Of a DNA stretch of 64,000 nucleotides, positions 43,957 to 54,651 are shown in pieces. Source of the DNA: Neurospora tetraspora (lineage: Eukaryota; Ascomycota; Sordariomycetes; Sordariales; Sordariaceae). The number at the start of each line of letters is the position of its first letter. Position 1 is the first letter of the stretch. A program made the translations under genes and the position numbers. The stretch is taken from contig NW_026944389.1 in the NCBI RefSeq assembly GCF_033439725.1, forward strand, positions 2,976,001 to 3,040,000. Reading direction: 5' to 3'. The notes below the pieces were generated by a model. That model did not search any database. It was not told where the DNA came from and saw nothing but the letters and a program-made list of their open reading frames with translations.

Positions 43957-44821
43957 ATGGGGCCGGCTAGCGTTATTGTCCTCTGCGTCTTCCTCGCAGT
44001 GGTGGCTGCCGCCATCTTCTATATCCTAATCACACGCATCCAAGCAACAAAGCTGGGGGTATGTCATCCCTCCATCTCCAACGTCGGCTGTTCTTTCAAA
44101 TTTGCGGTTGCGGATTCCAATTCCTCTTACGAACGAACCATGATTGACAACATGACTAACATCGTATTTTCAGCTCCCACCACCACCCATCACCTCTTAC
44201 ATCCCTTTCTGGCCCGAGCCTTCGAACTCGCTTCCCTACGCCAACAACACCTCTTCTTCCTCCGGCGGTATCAAGGGCTGGTTCGGCAAGTTCAAGAAGA
44301 ACAACAATCGCACTGCGGCAGGTGCCTACGAGCCCTCCGGTGCTAACGCCAACGCCGCCCGGAGCCGCGGTTTCGGACCCCTCGACCCGGATGAGGCATG
44401 GGATGCGCGCGTTGGACATGAGGCGGATGGCTATGGACCCACATACTACGAGGAGACGGAAATGCAGCCCCCTCGGCACAACAACCTTGGCGACGATACC
44501 AGCTACGGAGGAAGCAGCTACCAGATGAACCTAGCGACCAACCCGGGCAACACTGGCACTAGCAACCCGTTCGCGGATCCTGATGAGGAGAGAGGCAGAA
44601 AGAGGAGCCGTTCTCCTGGCCCGGCTGCGAACAAGGGATTGAGTGCGCCCGCCTCCCAAAACCCTTTCGATGATGCTGCCGCGGATCAGAGCAACGTTAG
44701 CATGAGAGGCGTCAGCCCCCGTCCGATTGAGGGCACGGGAGCCTCGAAGCCGAGTGGCCACAATAATGGCGAGCCTGAGAGCCATGCGGAGAGGAGGTCA
44801 ATCTTCAGAGAGGATGTGTGA
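43957..44821 (+). CDS. single-pass membrane protein with NPF motifs
   Basis: Two exons, 43957-44058 and 44174-44821 (GTATGT donor, TTTTCAG acceptor), giving 249 aa. Residues 4-25 form a membrane segment (ASVIVLCVFLAVVAAAIFYI) right at the N-terminus, followed by TKLGLPPPPITSYIPFW and a long hydrophilic tail. The tail contains KGWFGKFKKNNNR, GPTYYEETEMQPP, two NPF tripeptides (SNPFADPDEE, QNPFDDAAAD) and an RKRSRS patch. NPF binds EH domains in endocytic adaptors. I know no enzymatic family; it resembles uncharacterised proteins conserved in ascomycetes. Membrane side and role are not known. Confidence 0.75.
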
Positions 44822-45829
44822 GGCGGTGATCAACTAAGTGATGGATATTACTGGCGGCACAACAAAATGGATTAAAAAAAAGCCTTTCGGCTCTCCGATC
44901 ACTACGAAAAGCACGAGGAATGGTCTACCGGGGTGTTAAAGGCGCGGCTACATTTTCATGAGAGGGCCATGTCTCTAAGGGGGAAAGGTGTGCGTGTACC
45001 TGTTGACGGGTACTCTTATCTTTCTACCCGAAAAGGCGGCAAGGGAAACATTTGGATTGGTTTGTTCATCATTTCTGGGAAGGGCGATTGGTTGGGAGTT
45101 AGGACACGGCTCTGTTTCTATCTATGTGTTCGATTACTTCCGCAAGAGTTACTTGAAATGACAGAAGCCATACGAGAAGCAACGCACCAGTCGTCAATAT
45201 CAATCAATGGGCTGAGGCCAAACATACCAGCGCGGACACTCGTGGCCGGTCAGGGAGGATCTTCAAACAACAACTTACCGAGTTATCACACAAAGACCGA
45301 ACGGCACACCTCGCATTCCAACAACAACAACTTTCCCAGAATCAAAGGAGGAGCACATATGATACATGCAGTACTCTATCGGACACGATCAAACTCTTTC
45401 ATCCTGGCCTTGCCTCGTGCGTTACCGACCTTGCGGCCGTCCAATGTCTCGCTCGGGACACCGGATGATGGGATGAAACTGAAAAGAGAGCATGTTTAAG
45501 ACCCCACTTCGGTCGCATCCCGCCCCACCCTCGCCGAGCTGGCCAGCCGAACCCCTGACGGGATGGACCAACACACGCCCGATGACATGGAAGCTCTATT
45601 GCTCTCCACCTTCCCCGCGCATGTCATCTTGGAGCTTATATACCCCGAGTTTTGAAAGCTTCCAACCAACATTCTATATACCAATTTCATTGAAACTCAG
45701 CTTCACCAACTGTAGAAAAGGCTGTTCACCTATATATAACCACCCTTTACGACGGCACTGTCGATTAATCTTGTCTTTTACTGTACCACTATCTCTTGAT
45801 ATCTAATAGCTACGGCAACCACCATCACC
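44822..45829. promoter_or_regulatory. upstream region of the inositol-phosphatase gene
   Basis: 1.0 kb without a supported gene. The 188-codon frame at 44933-45499 starts at GTG and has no family features. Confidence 0.5.
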
Positions 45830-46856
45830 ATGTCCGACATCAACCTCAAACAGATCCACGACACCCTCGTGGAGGTCGCCTTCGAGGCTGGCCGCATGAT
45901 CCTCGCTGCCAACCCAAACAAAATTGACAAGGGTTCAAAGATGAACTGTGCGTGCCTCTCCTTTTATCCTCCAAGTTCTTCCCAAGCAGTTACCTACCTA
46001 CCCATCCTGAGCAAGCAACCTCAGCTAACTAACAACCCCTTTGCCCTCCACAACAGCCGCCGACATAGTCACCGAAACCGACCAAGCCGTCGAGCGCATG
46101 GTCTCCACCACCCTCCGCTCCAAATACCCCTCCTTCTCCTTCGTCGGCGAAGAGACCTACGTCCCCGGCGAAACCAAAGTCACCTCAGCCCCGACCTTCA
46201 TCGTCGACCCCATCGACGGCACCACCAACTTCGTCCACGGCTACCCGCACGGCTTTTGTATCTCGCTCGGCTTCGCCCTCGACCGCCGCCCCGCGGTGGG
46301 AGTCGTCTACAACCCCGCTCTCGACACGCTCTGGACGGCCATCCGGGGTCAGGGCGCTTACTGTCAGCGCAACGCCTCGCTCGAACCAGGAAAGGGGCAA
46401 GGAGAGAAGCAAAAGTTGCCGCTGAATGGGGGCCAGCCGCTAGGAGACTTGTCCACGTCCCTGGTGGCGGTGGAGTGGGGTAGTCAGCGCGATGGGAAAA
46501 ACTTTGATATCAAGACGAGGGTGTTTAGGCAGTTGACTGCTGCCAAGGAGAATGGGGGGAGCATGGTGCACAGCTTGCGCAGTTTGGGCAGCGCGGCGCT
46601 GAATATTTGTGCCGTGGCGGCGGGCCAGGTTGATATGTATTGGGAGGGCGGGTGTTATGCGTGGGATGTGACGGCGGGTTGGTGTATCTTGGAGGAGGCG
46701 GGCGGGATTATGGTTAGTGGGAACCCGGGGGATTGGAATCCGGAGCTGGATTCGAGGTTGTACTTGGCTATTAGGGGGGCGGAGAGCGGGCAGAAGGAGA
46801 TTGTGGAGGAGTTTTGGGGGGTTATTGGGGATGATAAGATGGATTATAAGCATTAA
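45830..46856 (+). CDS. inositol monophosphatase family enzyme
   Basis: Two exons, 45830-45947 and 46057-46856 (GTGCGT donor, CAACAG acceptor), giving 305 aa. It has the Mg2+-binding motifs of the family: GEET, then FIVDPIDGTTNFVHGYP (motif A) and YAWDVTAGWCILEEAGG (motif B). The length fits inositol-1-phosphatases, which make free inositol; the same fold also serves QutG/Qa-X of quinate clusters, and sequence alone does not separate them. No quinate genes are nearby, so inositol phosphate hydrolysis is favoured. ATG lies in ACCATGTCC. Confidence 0.94.
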
Positions 46857-47149
46857 TGGACGGTGAACATGGAGAGGGGATGGCACAGGTTTAGGTTATT
46901 AGTATTGGGCCAAGGAATGAGCAGGCATATCGGGATTAGAAAGATGTCGACTAGACGAGTTAAGGTTATCGTCAGAGGGGCTGGATTGGGGTGCGATATC
47001 CAGCAAAGAATCGTTCGCCTGTCAGCATTGTGAGTGACAGCTGCACCACGATCCTATAGCTGGTCGAAAAGTAAAAGTCATCCCGTTCTTTGACGTCGTT
47101 CGATATGGCAAGGCACGTTGCAAAAAGGTCAAAAAAAGAAATTCACATT
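46857..47149. other. spacer with a Pol III terminator
   Basis: 3' flank of the phosphatase gene. A run of seven A at 47131-47137 (T on the tRNA strand) is the likely Pol III terminator of the tRNA gene. Confidence 0.6.
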
Positions 47150-47223
47150 TGATCCGACCCAGGCTCGATCTGGGGACCTTCAGTGTGTTAGACTGACGTG
47201 ATAACCAACTACACCATCGGACC
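47150..47223 (-). tRNA. tRNA-Val (anticodon AAC)
   Basis: A 74-nt cloverleaf on the minus strand. The acceptor GGTCCGA pairs with TCGGATC (one G-U) and the discriminator is A. The D arm carries the A box (TGGTGTAGTTGG). The anticodon stem TCAGT/ACTGA holds loop CTAACAC with anticodon AAC. The T arm CCCAG-ATCGAGC-CTGGG carries the B box. No intron; no encoded CCA. A T7 run lies 12 nt downstream. Confidence 0.95.
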
Positions 47224-48040
47224 GTATTTGTGAATGAAGATTAGAGGCACTCCCTCGACTCATGAAGCCGGAGTCTCTTCATGCCATATTCTGGCGTATC
47301 GCTCTTTCTTTCACTGCTGGAAGAAGCCGGCACGACCTGGCAGCTGAGCTGGGTGGTTTACCAAGCGAGCACCTGCGCCCTATATGTAACCCGAACTATG
47401 CTGGAAGCAAAGTTCCGTTATTTTCTGAGAAGGCTATTTCGAAGTCAGCTACGGAACTGAAGTATGACGAGCCTCACAATGTGCAACTCGACCTTCGACA
47501 AGTGAGATGCCATTGTTTGGATGGAAAAGGGGCTCAGGGGCAGAGAAAAAGTGGAGCCCCATGCGCCTCGAAGCTACGGCAAGGCACAACAGCCATGTGC
47601 GCATATCCGTCCCCCGGTCATGCTGCGAGGCCCGGGCATCATCCACCGAGAGCTTGGACATCCGCCTGACAACTTCCCACTGTAATTACACCGCGCTACG
47701 GGGCTGTACACTTGCAACAACCCGACCTGATTTCCTCGAGATAACCTCAACCCAATCGAACTGATTCCCATTGACCGAGTATCAATCTCCGCCTTGTCCC
47801 TTTTATCTCCGTGACCATCTCGTCCAATTGAACGTCAATTGCTCCCATCATCTCGAGTACGGTCAATCAGCGCTCAGTCCCGTCGACGACCGCATCACCA
47901 CCCGAACCCGAAGCCGTTGCCCCCGGACCTAGGTCACCATTGCGGTTCACGGCCCTTCGGCTCTAGAGAGGTAGCTGCTCGCCAACTTTCCAACTCACTT
48001 ACACGTTACCTATACAACGACTACGAAGTCAACCGCGACA
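47224..48040. promoter_or_regulatory. END3 upstream region
   Basis: The frame at 47262-47669 has an ATG but no family features and is treated as chance. Nothing else seen. Confidence 0.5.
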
Positions 48041-49386
48041 ATGCCGCCAAAAATCGAATCGCAGGAAATCGAGACGTACTGGAACATCTTCTCGGCGCGA
48101 ACAAATGGCGGCAAGTTCCTGACGGGCGAGCAGGCGGCGCCCGTGCTGAAGAACAGTGGCCTGCGCGATGACCAGTTGGAGCGCGTGTGGGATCTGGCCG
48201 ATGTGGACAATGACGGGAACCTTGATTTCGAAGAGTTCTGCGTTGCGATGAGGGTCATCTTTGACCTTTTGAACGGGGTTCGTTTACCTCCTTCCTGAAG
48301 CCGCGAGTGAGCGAGCGAGGGAGCAGCAATAGCAGCTATATCAGAGAACTAACACGGGATACGGAAACAGGAATACGCAGATGTCCCGACAACTCTCCCA
48401 GACTGGCTTGTCCCCGAATCCAAAGCCCATCTTGTGCAGGCGAACCGCGCGCTGACCGGCAAGGCGCCGAAATTCGAGCAAGTCGAAGATGAAGATGATA
48501 CACCCGGCTTGAAGGATGGGTTCGACTGGTACATGAGCCCGGCGGATAAGTCCAAGTACGAGCAGATCTATCAAGAAAACCGGGATATGCGCGGCGAGGT
48601 TTCCTGTATGTTTACTCCCCTTCCCTTCCTATTCCTAACCTATGCTAACCTACCCTCCCTCCCGCAGTCGCCGCCCTCCAAGACCTCTACGACTCCCTCT
48701 CCGTTCCCGACACCGACATCCGCTCCGCCTGGAACCTGATCAACCCGTCCGCCTCCTCGACCATCAACAAAGACGCCTGCCTCGCCTTCCTGCACATCCT
48801 CAACTACCGCCACGAAGGGTTCCGCATCCCGCGCACCGTTCCCGCCTCGCTGCGCGCCTCCTTCGAGCGCAACAAGATCAGCTACAACGTCAACGACCCG
48901 TCGCAGTCGCGCTGGGCCCAAAAGGCCGACGACGAGACCTCCACGGGCCGCAAGGCCAAGTTCGGCGACCAGTACCTGACGCGCCTGGGCCGCTCCTCGT
49001 TCAAGACGGCCGGCACGGATTTCTCGTCCGAGCAGAAGGACGACCAGTGGGAAGAGGTCAGGCTGAAGAAGCAGCTGGCCGAGCTGGAGGAGAAGATGGC
49101 TAAGGTCGAGGAGGCGGCGAACCGTCGCAGGGGCGGGAAGAGGGATACGAAGCCGGCGCTGGTCAAGAGGGAGCTGGAGCAGCTGTTGGATTATAAGCGC
49201 AAGGAATTGAGGGATCTGGAGGAGGGCAAGGGGAAGGCGGCGGCTGGTGGGAGCCTGAAGAGCGTGGCGGATGACTTGGCGACGGTTAAGGAGCAGGTGG
49301 AGGGGCTGGAGGCGCATTTGAGGAGTAGGCAGGAGGTGTTGGAGCAGCTGAGGAGGGAGATTGAGGAGGAGAAGGTTGGGAGGTAA
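48041..49386 (+). CDS. end3: END3, EH-domain endocytic protein
   Basis: Three exons, 48041-48277, 48371-48605 and 48668-49386, giving 396 aa. It begins [20 protein letters not shown]; an EH domain spans ~8-100 with EF-hand loop [13 protein letters not shown]. The first intron has an unusual GTTCGT donor, but the junction [19 protein letters not shown] matches END3 proteins. Then come the second EH-like region ([20 protein letters not shown]) and C-terminal coiled coils ([29 protein letters not shown]). In yeast End3 joins Pan1 and Sla1 in the complex that links cortical actin to endocytosis. The C-terminal repeats bind Pan1/Sla1. Confidence 0.95.
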
Positions 49387-50408
49387 GCTTGTGAGGGTTA
49401 GCACGAGGGGATGGGCTGAAAAGAGAGAGAGAGCGGGCTGGATGATTTTGTTGGGTTCCTCGAGATGAGGATCATGGAATGATTGGGTTTTCACTTGTGT
49501 CTAACTTTCTAAGACAGCATAATCTCTTAATGGTATTCAGTGGAGTCACAGCAAGCTACCTGATGGTTCATATCTTAACCCATGATGTTTCCTCTGGTAC
49601 AACGACATGAGTACAGTAGTGTTCCAACGCCAGCCCAAGTCGCAGGGCACAGCTGCTCAGACTGGTTGTACTCATCAGCGAAGTGCCGTGCCCTCTTCCA
49701 AGCCAAAAGCACCGGAATGGATTTGCTTGTTGCCGCTTCGTAGAGACAAAACGAAAATATGAAACCAGCAGAGCAGTCAATTCCTGCACAACCAAGTCAA
49801 ATACAGACATTTCAAGAGTCTATAAGGATGAGGAACTTTATAAATTCTGAAGTGCCATTCTCGGCGTTATCCCCCTGGTACTCGAATCCCTTACAACATG
49901 TCCTAAAGTGAGGCTGTCAGGTCAGGAAGACGCGAGTTAAAGAGGGTGTTGTAGATGTTATCATCGATAACTAGTGGGGCAATGACGCTCATGGTCACAT
50001 GGAAGAGCCCGGGCTTCCAGGGGAAAAGAAAAGACCCCTCCCCACCACTCGTTGCGGGAAAGTCCACAGCGAGTGTTTACTCCGCACTTTGGAGCCTGGA
50101 AGGTACCTACCCCGCCAATCCGGTTCGAGAGTTGCATTTCATCCCATCCTTGGATCCTCAACAAGTTCGTGCTGTAGAGTACAAGGTAAAGGTACTTGTT
50201 TGGCGTACTTAAAGAACTGCCCTGCTTTAACCCTCAATCTCCCGAACTCTTCTCTTCTTTCCACTCTCCATCTCCATCTTCAAGTTCATATATACCCATT
50301 GTACGTACGCGACGCGCAACTACCTATCTACAAGTACGTTCGAGTCTTTAGCTAACCCAAAGCTATCCTCTACCAAAAGCAAACCAACCCACCCACCCAA
50401 CAATCAAA
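49387..50408. promoter_or_regulatory. spacer and ACBP promoter
   Basis: 1.0 kb, no gene supported. The last ~130 bp before the start are C/T-rich, with CCCACCCACCCAACAATCAAA just upstream of the ATG, typical of a strong fungal leader. Confidence 0.5.
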
Positions 50409-51140
50409 ATGTCTGCCGCTTTCGAGAAGGCCGTTGCCGATTCCAAGAAGCTTACTTCCAAGCCTTCCAACGATGACCTCCTCGAGATCTATGGTGCGTC
50501 GCGTCCCGTCGCGTCCCACTCCCATACTCTCTCTTGCGCTCGCTCGACAATTATAAAGCAGCCGAGGACTATGTTACCTATTAGTCTCGCGCGCGATCAG
50601 AAAGAGCTTGAGCTTCAACCGAACAAGACTCAACGACCACGGGCAAGGCAGCAGCTAGCTAACATTCTCTCTCTCGTCATCACACAGCTCTCTACAAGGT
50701 CGCTACCGGCGCCGACTTCTCCAAGGCTGACAAGCCTGGCATGTTCGACCTGAAGGTTCGTTCCGCTCCGTCTCCGCTCTCGCCGTTTACCCCCCACATT
50801 CCATCCCATCTCTCTCCATCACGCGCTCGCTCTTTAGCCGTCGGTCGAGTCACGAACCTCCATCCGTCCATCCACACGTACCACAACTCAACGCCCTGTC
50901 CCTACCCTCCGAAGACCATGCCATGAACCAAACATCCACCCCTATACGCCTAACTACGGAAGCTAACATGACATCCCCCCAAAACAGGGCAAGGCCAAGT
51001 ACAACGCCTGGTCGAAGATTGTCGACGAGGCCCTCACGGCCGAGGAGGCCCAGACCAAGTACGTCGCCAAGGTCGAGGAGATGAAGACCACGTACGGCTA
51101 CGACGAGAACAAGGCCCCCGAGGCTGTTGGCTCCAACTAA
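50409..51140 (+). CDS. acb1: acyl-CoA-binding protein
   Basis: Three exons, 50409-50493, 50688-50755 and 50988-51140, giving 101 aa. The introns (194 and 232 bp) are long for the window and pyrimidine-rich. The ACBP four-helix signature is complete: FEKAVADSKKLTSKPSNDDL, LLEIYALYKVATGADFSKADKPGMFDLKGKAK in short overlapping motifs, then YNAWSKIVDEALTAEEAQTK. The Tyr and Lys residues that hold the CoA phosphate (Y in LYK, K in GKAKY) are present. It buffers and carries long-chain acyl-CoA in the cytosol. A Lys-rich C-terminal helix ends KAPEAVGSN. Confidence 0.96.
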
Positions 51141-51823
51141 GGCGTGGAAGGCTTAGATACCCGTTGAGCTTATATAAATAATATAATGCCAATTTACCAA
51201 GATCCAAGAGTGTTCGAGGCCATCCATGTCTGCACGCGGTCTGTCTGTGGAGACTAGTCGGTGATGGGAAAGCGGCGAAGGCCCTTCGTGGTAGAATGGA
51301 AGCCGTGGTTCCACTATCACAAGAGGCTGTCGTGTCGATCTTTGTCTGGATGAAAAAAAACCATAAGGATTTGTCAGTGAGTTCCTACTGTTACCGCTGG
51401 CAGAGGTCTTGCTAACATGCAGGCAGGCATTCTGGTCGTGACGAGGTACGTAGGTAGTCCTGGTAGTTCAAGCTACCTACCTACCTACTTACCTACATCT
51501 TGTCTACATGTCGAGATCTGCAAAGAACAATTTCCCCGGTTTCTGCGGGTTCAGTTACACTACATTTTTGAGACGTCTGTGGTATCCCGTGTGTACATGA
51601 CATGGCATGACATGGCGGCTTGAGCCGCGTGTGGAATCCACATCCATATGGGAGGAAAACGGAAGGGGTATCGTCAATATTAACACCAGACGGGAAGGTT
51701 ACTAGGTATGCCGTCCAATACTGACCACATACGCTCTCGTTCAGAAGTTCATTTCGAAGGCAGATTACCGGAGACCACCCACATCAATAGACTGATCAGG
51801 CAGCTGCGTACCATTTCCGCAAC
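51141..51823. other. convergent spacer between acb1 and tdp1
   Basis: 683 bp with no gene. Contains a (CTAC)n-like run CTACCTACCTACCTACTTAC near 51471-51490. Confidence 0.5.
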
Positions 51824-53705
51824 TCAATCATGTCGCCAAACCTGCCCCATCCAGTCCGGCTCCAAGTGGTTCGCCGTGGCAACCCAAGGCACCTCTTGCG
51901 GCCCGTACCGCTGCAACGGCAGGTTATATGGCATCCGCAATCCTACCACCACCGTTGGCTCCTCCTTGTTCTCATCACCTCCCTTGCCTCTCTCTTTCTC
52001 TCCGCCGAAAGACGTCCCATTATTACGACTTGGACTTGGAGTATCCGTAAGAAAAGTAGGCACCATCTCGGCCTTCCCTCCCTTTTTGCCATCACTGCTA
52101 CTATCACCATCTGCAAACAACTCCGGCCAAACCAGCACGCCAATCTCGTACGAACAGATGCGCACCTGCGGCTCGCCGGCGTTGTTCTTGCTCTGCGCGT
52201 CGCCCCAGGCTTGTTTGGAAAGGTTGGCGGACGTGAGGAGAGCCCAGTCGATAGAGGATTTGGATTTATGGTTGGCGTAGCGGAAGAAAGTTTTGATGTG
52301 GGGTGCGGCGCGTTGGCGGCCTGCCTCGCGGATGGGTACGGTGGTTGCGGGGTCTAGGTCGATTCCATCGGCCGAGTCGTTCGCCCAGTGGCAGAACATC
52401 GGCCTCAGATACTGGAGCTGCTTGGCTTGTTGAGCAGACTGGATCTTGGTATGAATGGAACCACCGGACGCGTAACCGTCGAGTGACTTCCTGATTTCGT
52501 CCGGCGTGGGGAAGATGATCTTGAAGTCTGGTTTAGACTTGGACGACGACAACAGGGTCTTGGGGCTTTGGGAACCACTGAGCGCTTCGAAAAGGGTGTT
52601 TTTGAGCCAGTTGTCGGTTGGACCTAGGGTAGCGATGGAGGAAATCTGGATTACGATTTCGGGCTTCTCGCCGTCATTACGATCAGGATCTGCTTGGCGA
52701 ACGGGCACCGATTTGAGAGTTTCCTTCATCGCGGCCCAGCCCCAGCGGGTCGGGAAATCGTCAACGATAGAGTGTCGCCCTGGGACACTGGCGATCAGTG
52801 AGCCACGTATTGAGGAGAAGTCATATTTGGAAAGTTGGTCAACAAGAGGTTTACATGCAGCCCTGTAGGAGCGTAGATAGTTCAGAAAGTCTATCTTGAA
52901 TTTCTCACCTGACCCAGCTGGTGGTGGAGCACGAGTAGAGGAAGTAGACTGTTGGGTGTCTGGCTTCAGAAGCGGAAGTCGGGGAGATATCCAAGCGGCT
53001 TGCGTCATGTTACCCCAGTCTCTCGGGATCAGGTTTGCAGTGTGGATGATGATCTCTGCTGTATCATCTGCTCGGAAGAGCACCATCATTTTGCTGTGAT
53101 GGGTGCCAAAAGGCTCCGGAAGATAGGCATGATGCGTGGTGATATTGGGATAGCGAGCGGCGTCAGACTAGGTGGTCGGTCGGTCAGAACTGAACAACGA
53201 ACGGCATGGCAATTTGACTTTGATATACCTGTATCTGTAACCTATTGGGATCCTCTTTCTTCCAAAAGCCGTGGATAACGTGAACCTTGATCAGATGGCG
53301 GACGTCACCATCAAACGCGCTCATGAGGTAGTCAATGTCGTGAAGGTAGTTGAACTCCCAGCACTCTTTGATCAGGGGGTCACCGAGAAGGTCCTTGAGT
53401 GATACGGTATCCTTGTTGGAATCCTGTCCCAAGGAGCGAATCGTGGTAAGATGAAACGGCGATTTGACAATCGTTCGAGATGGACATGGCTGCTGTTCTG
53501 CCTGCTGTTCTGCGGGAAGGGATTCTTCTTCTTTCTCTGGGCTTGTGCGGCGTTTCTTGAGCGGAGGACTGACAGCACGACTGAGGGATCGCGGTGTTGC
53601 CCTGCTACTTCCGCCATTCTGGGCTTCACCGGCTTCACCCAGGTCAGCATCTTGGACTGTTCTTTTTGACGAACAGCTGTTCTCCATCGTGACGGGCAGA
53701 GTCAT
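51824..53705 (-). CDS. tdp1: tyrosyl-DNA phosphodiesterase
   Basis: Two exons: complement of 51824-53167 and 53229-53705, giving 606 aa, close to human TDP1 (608). A Ser/Glu-rich N-terminus with a basic PPLKKRR (possible nuclear signal) precedes the catalytic domain: LLGDPLIKECWEFNYLHDI, THHAYLPEPFGTHHSKMMV with H183/K185, and HTANLIPRDW. The second HKD motif is PHIKTFFRY (H449/K451), with WALLTSANLSKQAWG. It hydrolyses 3'-phosphotyrosyl bonds to clear trapped topoisomerase I. Both catalytic pairs are intact. The frame extends in ATG-initiated form to 53813, adding 36 residues rich in Arg. Confidence 0.94.
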
Positions 53706-54651
53706 AGCCAGTCCACGAACAATCAGATTGGGTCGTCGACGGTGCACACTTGGAACTCGACGGATGAGAGGTGTATTGGTGTATCTTGACAGCTTTGTGC
53801 AAATTGTGAACATGGGATGTCTCAAACCATGAACGTCGTGTGTTTTTCATGCCTTGCTCTTTCCGAGACAGAGTCTTTGACGTGTCGTTGTTGCCGTTCC
53901 GTTCCCTTCGGGTTGTCCAGCTGCCCAGGTGTTGTCTGCTAAGGGTGACTCCTCTCACAGCGTGATAGGCCAACTGGAAGTCTTTCAATTCAGATTTCGC
54001 GAGATTGAGAAACTGAAATAAATCAGTCTTTTAATAAGTCCAATCCCTCTTTGTTTTTTCCCAGTGAAACAATGTTCTTCACGAAAAGAAACAATGGCTT
54101 CCATGATGTTCACCTTCGACAATGACTTGGAGAAGTGTTTACATATTTCAGCCTCATGTGGCTTGGCTGAGCTCCGCGACGTGGGCTCCACTGATAAGTC
54201 TTGGCTGAAATCGTTCTAGCCCCCTTGGGCGGGCCCTGAGAGTCCAGGGGCCAGCACGGCCGGCCGGCCGCCATTGCCTCGATCGCCTCCTGAATCCCTT
54301 TGACCCCCTGGCCCCCCGTCGCCTGAAGCAAGTAGCGGATTGAGGTGGAATTGTCCCATGCCGCCAGCAGACAAACACCACCTACGCTGTTACTATTTTC
54401 AAAGGCGGTTTCGTCTCTCATCTTTTGGTTGACTGTGAACACCACTCAGTGCACCATATTCCACCACGCCACCATCGACGACCATCCCGTCGCGATCGAC
54501 CCGTACAGCACGAAGTGGGTTCGATTTAGGTTCTAAGGCGTTTCTTCCCACCCAGGCGGTGCTGGTTCACTCTTCGATGCAGTGTGCGACAATCAGGCCC
54601 CGACATTGTTAAACATCACAACTTATCTTTCGTATACACCTGGCCACGACC
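53706..54651. promoter_or_regulatory. divergent promoter region of tdp1 and the disulfide isomerase gene
   Basis: 946 bp. No supported gene apart from the possible 36-codon upstream extension of tdp1 (53706-53813). A GGCCGGCCGGCC run lies near 54258-54270. Confidence 0.5.

Noticed and set aside
44933-45499. 188-codon plus-strand frame
   Set aside because: Starts at GTG, has no family motif and lies in the 5' region of the inositol-phosphatase gene.
47262-47669. 135-codon frame with an ATG
   Set aside because: No recognisable domain and no splice or expression support; in the END3 upstream region.
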